Assembly: GCA_964607515.1 (NCBI GenBank)
Contig: CAZSKU010000027.1
Location: 1-33,952 of the forward strand
Direction: 5' to 3'
Origin: UBA6080 sp964607515
GTDB taxonomy: Bacteria > Fermentibacterota > Fermentibacteria > Fermentibacterales > JCC-6
Length of the DNA stretch: 33,952 bases
Positions 25,709 through 30,832 of the stretch are shown here, in pieces. The number at the start of each line of letters is the position of its first letter. Positions within the stretch are counted from its first letter, which is position 1. Below the pieces are notes generated by a model, which saw only the letters and a program-made list of their open reading frames with translations, did no database searches and had not been told where the DNA came from. The translations under genes were made by a program, and so were the position numbers.

Positions 25709-25784
25709 GGAACAATGCGACGAGCAGTGCAAACACTTCTTCATCAAGTGTGTCTGTGAGACATTGGACATGTGGCCCTTCTGA
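25656..25784 (+). CDS. Cys-rich candidate RiPP precursor, peptide 1
   Basis: 42 codons, starting at ATG 25656 behind the excellent AAGGAGGTGA (GGAGG at 25645-25649), inside the 3' end of the maturase gene but in another frame. It starts MILINPPEMPDLGGML and has Cys21, Cys25, Cys32 and Cys34, ending in MWPF. The N-terminal hydrophobic/Pro pattern (M-I-x-I-x-P-x-x-x-P) matches that of peptides 2-4 (MEI-x-I-x-P-x-x-P), but the Cys spacing (x3, x6, x1) differs. The acidic middle (LDEEQCDEQC) is unique to it. There is no signal peptide. A hairpin follows at 25806-25829, then a propeller lipoprotein gene. Confidence 0.8.
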   Translation: MILINPPEMPDLGGMLDEEQCDEQCKHFFIKCVCETLDMWPF

Positions 25785-25805
25785 AGGGGTCGTGCTCCAG
25801 CCGTT

Positions 25806-25829
25806 GGGCGCCGCCGCGCGGCGGTGCCC
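25806..25829 (+). promoter_or_regulatory. GC-rich hairpin between peptide 1 and propeller A
   Basis: Ten-base-pair stem GGGCGCCGCC / GGCGGTGCCC with loop GCGC and one wobble pair. There is no T-run. Such stems after a precursor gene often cause partial termination or protect the upstream mRNA, which gives more peptide than downstream protein. Confidence 0.6.
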
Positions 25830-25854
25830 TAGGCCGGATGAACGGGAATGAAGG

Positions 25855-26940
25855 ATGAAGATCAGACCGATTCTGACTGGTTTCATGGCAGTACTGGTTC
25901 TCACAGGTTGCGGCAAACCCGCTGGCCGGCTTCCCCGTGAAACGGTACTTAACAGGGCGATACCGGCGGACGACTTCGGCGTGGCGGGTATCGGCAGCAT
26001 CTGCTTTCTGGACAACGGCGATCTCTCGATCCTAGATAACGTCGTCCGGGAGGTTCTGGTCTTCAGAGGCGACAGTCTTCTTCAGCGGTTTTCCGCGATA
26101 GGTTCCGGTCCGCTGGAGTACACTTCTCCCACAGAACTGGCTGCCATGCCCGGCGGCGGCTTCGTCCTTAACTGCCACGCCGACGAAAAAATGCTCCTGT
26201 TCGATGCGGACTATATCTGCCGGAGCGAGATTCTCTTCACCGGGTTCAACCTCATGCCAGGCACCCCTGTCAGGCTGAGAGTTGTCTCAGACAGTCTAAT
26301 AGTCGGGGTGGACTACATCTTCAACCCTGCCGATGGGTGCGGAACAAGACTGTCCAGCTGGGACGTATCCGATCCACGGGCTCCGGTGCGGTTGAATACC
26401 TACCACACCCGGCTTACCGAAGACATGCACCCGGTAAGCTACATTGCGAAGACCGCCATAGTGTTCGATGTGAACAGAGACGAAGGGGTTGTCTATTTCG
26501 CCGACGCATCTCCTGAGGCAGCTGAAATCCGGGTGGTATCCCTCGACAACCAAGATGTTGGCACCATTACTTTCCAGGCAGACCCCATCCGAAAGACCGA
26601 CGAGGAAATCGAAGAGGAAACCCTACGCATCAGGAACGCCTGGATTCGGGGAACCGGAAGTGAAGCGGGTTTCACCCATGAGCCGATCGAGTTCCACAAC
26701 ACGATTCTGAGCCTGAACTGCACACCGAATGGAAACCTCTGGGTCAGAAGAGGAACACATTCTACCCTGGAGTTCGATGTCTACGGACAGGATCTGCATC
26801 TGCAGAACCGGCTGGTCTTCACGGCTCCCGACACCCAGCGGATGGACGGCTGGCTGACCGCCCTGAGTCCCGGGGAGTTCGCTGCGGCGCCGTTCAATCC
26901 CGAGCTGGAGAACGTCATATACAAGGGGGCGCTCTTATGA
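25855..26940 (+). CDS. 6-bladed beta-propeller lipoprotein A
   Basis: A 361-residue lipoprotein with signal MKIRPILTGFMAVLVLTGC (lipobox LTGC). The mature part is a 6-bladed beta-propeller of the kind found beside small peptide genes: GIGSICFLDNGDLSILDNVVREVLVFRGDS, FVLNCHADEKMLLFDADY, TPNGNLWVRRGTHSTLEFDVYG. Compared with propellers B and C it has GSGPLEY in place of GEGPGEF and is more GC-rich, like the host genome, so it is the most diverged of the three. Family proteins are surface or periplasmic; a binding role for the neighbouring peptide is inference. GGGAATGAAGG precedes the ATG. The TGA lies in the loop of a 6-bp stem (26929-26944). Confidence 0.82.
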   Translation: MKIRPILTGFMAVLVLTGCGKPAGRLPRETVLNRAIPADDFGVAGIGSICFLDNGDLSILDNVVREVLVFRGDSLLQRFSAIGSGPLEYTSPTELAAMPGGGFVLNCHADEKMLLFDADYICRSEILFTGFNLMPGTPVRLRVVSDSLIVGVDYIFNPADGCGTRLSSWDVSDPRAPVRLNTYHTRLTEDMHPVSYIAKTAIVFDVNRDEGVVYFADASPEAAEIRVVSLDNQDVGTITFQADPIRKTDEEIEEETLRIRNAWIRGTGSEAGFTHEPIEFHNTILSLNCTPNGNLWVRRGTHSTLEFDVYGQDLHLQNRLVFTAPDTQRMDGWLTALSPGEFAAAPFNPELENVIYKGALL

Positions 26941-26944
26941 GCGC
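26929..26944 (+). promoter_or_regulatory. Hairpin spanning the stop codon of propeller A
   Basis: GCGCTC-TTAT-GAGCGC, a perfect 6-bp stem that includes the TGA region, 40 bases before peptide 2. It is a second inter-cassette stem comparable in place to 28399-28413. Confidence 0.45.
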
Positions 26945-26983
26945 TCGTGGCGGCAATGTACCACAACCGAAAGGGAGCGAATC

Positions 26984-27127
26984 ATGGAGATAATCATCAG
27001 GCCCGAGATTCCGATATTCTTCAACCCTGCGAAGGAGCAGTGCGGGGGTCTTCTCTGCAACCTTGTGTTCACGTGTACAAAACCTTTTTCTTGCTACAGT
27101 TATTCGGTTTGTGGTCTTTGGATGTAG
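26984..27127 (+). CDS. Cys-rich candidate RiPP precursor, peptide 2
   Basis: 47 codons from ATG 26984, with GGGAG six bases upstream. The start is MEIIIRPEIPIFF, followed by Cys20, Cys25, Cys31, Cys37 and Cys43, that is C-x4-C-x5-C-x5-C-x5-C, with the local motif FTCTKPFSC. The N-terminal 19 residues are the likely leader bound by the maturase; the Cys ladder is the likely core. The same leader and spacing occur in peptide 4, and one Cys fewer in peptide 3. There is no signal peptide and no CxxC pairs, which argues against a zinc ribbon or ferredoxin. The gene is followed after 10 bases by peptide 3. Confidence 0.85.
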   Translation: MEIIIRPEIPIFFNPAKEQCGGLLCNLVFTCTKPFSCYSYSVCGLWM

Positions 27128-27137
27128 GGGGGAAATC

Positions 27138-27266
27138 ATGGAGATAATACTGGAACCTTCAATACCGATCATCGTCGGCAAGCAGATGTGTCGAATACAC
27201 AGTTGTAGTCCGACATTCACCTGTGCTGAACCTTTCGATTGTTTTAAAGTATCAGTAGGGACGTAA
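27138..27266 (+). CDS. Cys-rich candidate RiPP precursor, peptide 3
   Basis: 42 codons from ATG 27138 behind GGGGGGAAATC. The start is MEIILEPSIPIIVG, then Cys18, Cys23, Cys29 and Cys35 (x4, x5, x5) with the motif FTCAEPFDC, ending KVSVGT. It lacks the fifth Cys of peptides 2 and 4. The block around the start (ATCATGGAGATA) is almost identical to that of peptides 2 and 4, so the three arose by duplication. A propeller gene follows after 39 bases. Confidence 0.85.
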   Translation: MEIILEPSIPIIVGKQMCRIHSCSPTFTCAEPFDCFKVSVGT

Positions 27267-27305
27267 TATCGTAATAAAATACGTCAGTCTAGAAAGAGTG
27301 ACAAC

Positions 27306-28391
27306 ATGAGAAGGTTTTCTATGTCCGTATCTCTGTGTATTCTTATTACTGGTGTATCATGCACTGACAACAGCGGTGATTCTCAGTTGATAATTGAATC
27401 TCTAGCAGTGGTTGACTCCATCGGAGAGTTCAGCGGACCATCGGCTTTCGGATCAGTCGGTTCTGCATGCATTCTAAATGATGGCAGGTTTGCTATCATA
27501 GATAATAGCGTTAATGAGCTGGTAATATTCGCCAAGGACGGGTCATTCCTGTTCAGGAAAGGACTTTATGGAGAAGGCCCGGGTGAGTTTCAGATCGCTA
27601 CAAGTGTAGCTCCTGGTCTCGGTTCCGGGATCTGGGTCAATGGCAGTTCGACAGAGATGAAGTCTGTGCTGTTCAATGACTCTCTTCAAGTAGTTAGTGA
27701 AGTCAGGATTAACAGCACTGGAATTTGGCATCTGACAGGTCTTTGCCCTGTTTTGGATTCGGTTTACGCAGGTTGTTGTTTTCAGTTTTCAGATCCCGAC
27801 TCTGCAATTCACGCCGTGTGCATCTTCAACGCAGAAGGAATTATGGAAGAAGTAGTTAGGCAAGTTAAATACTTTCACACCCCTGTTCTAAGAGGCTGGA
27901 AATATCGAATGGTCGCAAGTCAGGGAACAGTCTACGTTTCCATGGTCGAAAGCGACGAGTACCTAATCGAGCAGTTCGACAGCGGTGGTGTACTCATCGG
28001 ACAGATAGCCCTTCCAGAAAGGAGAGCAGAACCTCGGCCAGAACAACTGATACAGGATGAGATCGCCCATATTGAGGAGGTGTACACCAGGGCCGTCAGA
28101 CATCCACTCGATTACGAAATTGTCGTTCCTGAATACTTCAACACAATCGATTACATGGGAGTCGACGGAGAAGGCAGGCTTTGGGCGCTGAGGGGCAACT
28201 ACCTTGAGCCGATCTTTGACGTCTTCGATCAGGACGGCAATCTCGAGTTCATCTGCGGTGTGGAGCTGCCAGACTGGCAGGAGTGTGACCGTTGGCGTTT
28301 CTACGTGGGGCCGGGGGGTATTCTGGCCTACCCTGAGAATCCCGAGCAATACCCCTTGGTGTACAGGATGGAACTGGTCGATGCAGAATAA
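27306..28391 (+). CDS. 6-bladed beta-propeller lipoprotein B
   Basis: A 361-residue lipoprotein with signal MRRFSMSVSLCILITGVSC. Propeller units: SVGSACILNDGRFAIIDNSVNELVIFAKDGSF, LYGEGPGEFQIATSV, VYVSMVESDEYLIEQFDSGGVLIG, MGVDGEGRLWALRGNY, ending in ELPDWQECDRWRFYVGPGGILAY. It aligns along its length with propeller C at 28705, and its last ~75 residues are almost identical to it. Codon use is clearly more AT-rich than the rest of the window. The ribosome binding site is weak (GAGTGA). It is paired upstream with peptides 2 and 3. Confidence 0.85.
   Translation: MRRFSMSVSLCILITGVSCTDNSGDSQLIIESLAVVDSIGEFSGPSAFGSVGSACILNDGRFAIIDNSVNELVIFAKDGSFLFRKGLYGEGPGEFQIATSVAPGLGSGIWVNGSSTEMKSVLFNDSLQVVSEVRINSTGIWHLTGLCPVLDSVYAGCCFQFSDPDSAIHAVCIFNAEGIMEEVVRQVKYFHTPVLRGWKYRMVASQGTVYVSMVESDEYLIEQFDSGGVLIGQIALPERRAEPRPEQLIQDEIAHIEEVYTRAVRHPLDYEIVVPEYFNTIDYMGVDGEGRLWALRGNYLEPIFDVFDQDGNLEFICGVELPDWQECDRWRFYVGPGGILAYPENPEQYPLVYRMELVDAE
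28151..28380 (+). repeat. Near-identical 3' segment of propeller B (copy 1)
   Basis: About 230 bases that match 29571-29800 at roughly 90% by eye, with a core (28221-28330) differing at only about three positions. The 5' halves of the two genes are much less similar. Confidence 0.85.
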
Positions 28392-28398
28392 TCCAATC

Positions 28399-28413
28399 AG
28401 CCCTGAGAGGGCT
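28399..28413 (+). promoter_or_regulatory. Short perfect hairpin after propeller B
   Basis: AGCCCT-GAG-AGGGCT, starting 8 bases after the TAA. There is no T-run. It precedes peptide 4 by 99 bases. The intervening sequence contains CCACAACC followed by AAGGAGAGAATC, the same block that precedes peptide 2. Confidence 0.45.
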
Positions 28414-28512
28414 CTGCGGTGCAGTCACACCGGGAAGGAGAACGCTATCCCGATGGGTCGCTCACTTGAGCCCTAAGGGCAACGCTTTACCACAACCAGG
28501 AAGGAGAGAATC

Positions 28513-28653
28513 ATGGAGATAGTTATCAAGCCGGTTGTTCCAGTTTTCGTCATCCGGGCAAAGGAGCACTGCGATATGTTTTTATGTGGTCTTAGCTTCT
28601 CCTGTGATGAGCCATTCACATGCTTGAAGGCCAATGGCTGTATTCCATTATAG
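28513..28653 (+). CDS. Cys-rich candidate RiPP precursor, peptide 4
   Basis: 46 codons from ATG 28513 behind AAGGAGAGAATC. The start is MEIVIKPVVPVFV, followed by Cys20, Cys25, Cys31, Cys37 and Cys43, at exactly the same positions as in peptide 2, with the motif FSCDEPFTC and the end GCIPL. The residues between the Cys vary while the Cys positions, the preceding F-[ST] and the P-F pair are kept, which is the pattern expected of a modified core. Fifty-one very AT-rich bases separate it from propeller C. Confidence 0.86.
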   Translation: MEIVIKPVVPVFVIRAKEHCDMFLCGLSFSCDEPFTCLKANGCIPL

Positions 28654-28704
28654 ACAAGGAATGAATATATATTATCATATATATACGATATTATAACTAT
28701 AATT

Positions 28705-29820
28705 ATGAAAGGACTCAACAATATGACATGTGTACAGGTTTTCATAGTGGCACTCATGTTTTTGGCTCTTTCGTGCGGTCTTGAAGAATCAGAGAATTCT
28801 TCACCTGTTCATCTGACATTGACTGTCACCGACTCCATTGGTGATTTCAGCGGGCCGACAGCCTTTGGATCAATTCGATCTGCCTGCATTCTTAACGACT
28901 CAAGAGTCATAGTCTATGATCAGAGCCTTACTGAACTCGTCCTCTTCTCGGCTGACGGGGAGTTCCAATTCCGAAAGGGGATTTCTGGAGAAGGTCCCGG
29001 CGAGGTTCAAAGCGCATATTACGTTCTTCCCGGGGATAACGGTGGCGTTTGGATCCAGGCAGGTTCCATGGAGAAGAAGGCCATTCTTCTGGACGATTCA
29101 CTCGATCTGGTAAGAGAGGTACGAGTAACAGACAATAGGATAAATCTTCTGGTTTCTCTTACATGTATTAATGAAACAACTTACATAGCAAATTGCCTTT
29201 CTTCCTCTCAATATTCTGATTCCGTGGAGCACTCGGTCCGATGGTTTGACGAAAGGGGTTCAGGGTATGGAACACTAGAATCGATGAATGTTAAGCATAG
29301 TTTTTTAATATATGGAAGTAAATATATATTTACAGTTAATAATGATTTAGTGTATCTCGCACAGACCGATGGCGAGAGTTACCTTATAAAGAGATTCGAC
29401 AGCCGTGGAGAGTTACGTGGGCAAATAGAACTCCCCGACAGACGGCTTGAACTGCGTCCTGAATGGTTGATTCAGAAGGAAACGGAATATTATGAGGAAG
29501 TGCTTACCAGAACGGGACAACGAGCTTACATCACCGAAATCGATGTTCCAGAGTATTTCAACATGATCGATTACATGGGAGTAGACGGGGAAGGCAGGCT
29601 TTGGGCGCTGAGGGGCAACTACGTTGATCCTGTGTTCGACGTCTTCGATCAGGACGGCAATCTCGAGTTCATCTGCGGTGTGGAGCTGCCGGACTGGCAG
29701 GAGTGTGACCGCTGGCGTTTCTACGTGGGCCCGGGGGGTATTCTGGCCTATCAGGAGAACCCCGAGATATACCCCTTGGTATATCGCATGGAGCTGGTCG
29801 AGTCAGACACAAGCCAATGA
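28705..29820 (+). CDS. 6-bladed beta-propeller lipoprotein C
   Basis: A 371-residue lipoprotein; hydrophobic signal CVQVFIVALMFLALSC with the lipobox Cys at residue 24 from this start. Units mirror propeller B: SIRSACILNDSRVIVYDQSLTELVLFSADGEF, ISGEGPGEVQSAYYV, MGVDGEGRLWALRGNY. The upstream region (28655-28704) is almost pure A/T and contains TATAAT at 28698-28703. ATG 28723, with AAAGGA nine bases upstream, is an alternative start but would remove the basic residue of the signal peptide. An internal patch (29281-29350) is also very AT-rich. It is the last gene of the peptide/propeller series. Confidence 0.84.
   Translation: MKGLNNMTCVQVFIVALMFLALSCGLEESENSSPVHLTLTVTDSIGDFSGPTAFGSIRSACILNDSRVIVYDQSLTELVLFSADGEFQFRKGISGEGPGEVQSAYYVLPGDNGGVWIQAGSMEKKAILLDDSLDLVREVRVTDNRINLLVSLTCINETTYIANCLSSSQYSDSVEHSVRWFDERGSGYGTLESMNVKHSFLIYGSKYIFTVNNDLVYLAQTDGESYLIKRFDSRGELRGQIELPDRRLELRPEWLIQKETEYYEEVLTRTGQRAYITEIDVPEYFNMIDYMGVDGEGRLWALRGNYVDPVFDVFDQDGNLEFICGVELPDWQECDRWRFYVGPGGILAYQENPEIYPLVYRMELVESDTSQ
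29571..29800 (+). repeat. Near-identical 3' segment of propeller C (copy 2)
   Basis: Partner of 28151-28380. The shared part covers the last blades and C-terminus (GEGRLWALRGNY to VYRMELV). Confidence 0.85.
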
Positions 29821-29939
29821 CAAGAGCGTGATCTAACCCATCTTCCCTGTTCCATCTGGTATGTTGACCCAAGGGTTTTCTCCGGCTATGCTGCACCATT
29901 CCAGGCTGGTTCCGGCCACTTCGGCAAGGGAGGTGCGAC

Positions 29940-30410
29940 GTGATTTCAGTTCTTTTTGTGGTGTCGATCCTTGTATCCAACCCGATCGTTGTTGAAAACA
30001 CCTTCGATCGGATCCTTCCTGATGATTCCACCTATTCCGGGCAAGCCTTCTCGGAGGAGCTGTACAACTCCCTGCCGGGATGGGCCGATGCGGCAGAAGT
30101 CTACGGCGTAGATCCCTGGGGAAGTTTCAGCAAGAATCACGTTTTCTCTGATCTTGTCCTCACCCGCTTGTTCTACGGAACCGAGGGCAGGGATGAGGTC
30201 TTTGTGTTCTCGAGCCCTGTTTCGGTGGATCGGGCGTTGGAGTATTCCCTCATGCTCACCGGCGGCGATATGCCCGACCTGCTGGAGGAGAACGGGGAGG
30301 GTCCGGTTTTCTTCTCCGAGGACCCGAGCGGCGCCGGTAGAAGCCTGGAGCTGGAGTTGAACGAGAACGGTATGGTCATCCGGATAATCCTTACCGAGTG
30401 GACCCCCTGA
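29940..30410 (+). CDS. Small exported protein of unknown function
   Basis: A 156-residue protein from GTG 29940, behind AAGGGAGGTG. It has a short hydrophobic N-terminus (MISVLFVVSILVSNPIVV), then an acidic mature region (LYNSLPGWADAAEVYGVDPWGSF, PDLLEENGEGPVFFSEDP). Not recognised. It lies 119 bases after propeller C, returns to the GC-rich base use of the host, and is 13 bases before the DUF4870 gene, with which it is probably co-transcribed. Membership of the peptide locus is doubtful. Confidence 0.6.
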   Translation: MISVLFVVSILVSNPIVVENTFDRILPDDSTYSGQAFSEELYNSLPGWADAAEVYGVDPWGSFSKNHVFSDLVLTRLFYGTEGRDEVFVFSSPVSVDRALEYSLMLTGGDMPDLLEENGEGPVFFSEDPSGAGRSLELELNENGMVIRIILTEWTP

Positions 30411-30423
30411 AGCGGAGGATTCG

Positions 30424-30801
30424 ATGAACGATTATCAGATCAATGATTCTGATATAGCCGATGGAAAGGCCATGGCAGCGGTGTCCTATCTGGGCCTGAT
30501 CGGCTTCCTGGTGGCGTACCTGACAAGCAAGGAGAACCGGTACGTTCTTTACCACTGCCAGCAGAGCCTGGTGCTTGTGTTCGCATGGTTCATCTCCGGG
30601 TTCATCATGCTGCTCGGCGTCATTCCCATTATCGGCCTTATCATCATGGTGCTGTTCTGGTTGTTCATCGGAATACCCCTGGTGGTGTTTCTGATCATTG
30701 GAATAGTCAACGCCGCCGGCGGTAACGTGAAACCCCTGCCCGTCCTTGGAAAACTCGGCCTCAAGTTCGGCCTTGTGAAACCGCTGGAACAGCAGGTTTG
30801 A
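30424..30801 (+). CDS. DUF4870 domain membrane protein
   Basis: A 125-residue protein with the DUF4870 layout: DGKAMAAVSYLGLIGFLVAYLTSKENRYVLYHCQQSLVLVFAWF, then two or three more hydrophobic helices (FIMLLGVIPIIGLIIMVLFWLFIGIPLVVF) and a short C-terminal IVNAAGGNVKPLPVLGKL. The family is widespread, resembles the Tic20-like fold, and has no established function. GCGGAGG precedes the ATG. Confidence 0.9.
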   Translation: MNDYQINDSDIADGKAMAAVSYLGLIGFLVAYLTSKENRYVLYHCQQSLVLVFAWFISGFIMLLGVIPIIGLIIMVLFWLFIGIPLVVFLIIGIVNAAGGNVKPLPVLGKLGLKFGLVKPLEQQV

Positions 30802-30803
30802 GA

Positions 30804-30829
30804 TCGGGGCTCGGTTGCCCGGGCCCCGA
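30804..30829. terminator. Convergent hairpin between opposing genes
   Basis: Eleven-base-pair stem TCGGGGCTCGG / CCGGGCCCCGA with loop TTGC, placed exactly between two converging stop codons. There is no T-run on either side, so termination efficiency is uncertain. Confidence 0.5.
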
Positions 30830-30832
30830 CCA

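Noticed and set aside
28438..28476. Tiny ORF with ATG at 28453 after AAGGAGAACGC, between propeller B and peptide 4
   Set aside because: Only seven codons, distant from the purine run, no Cys and no leader pattern; probably chance or a decayed duplicate.
26984..28653. Small Cys-rich ORFs read as zinc ribbons, ferredoxins or rubredoxin-like proteins
   Set aside because: No CxxC pairs; the even five/six-residue spacing and conserved leader fit a modified peptide better.
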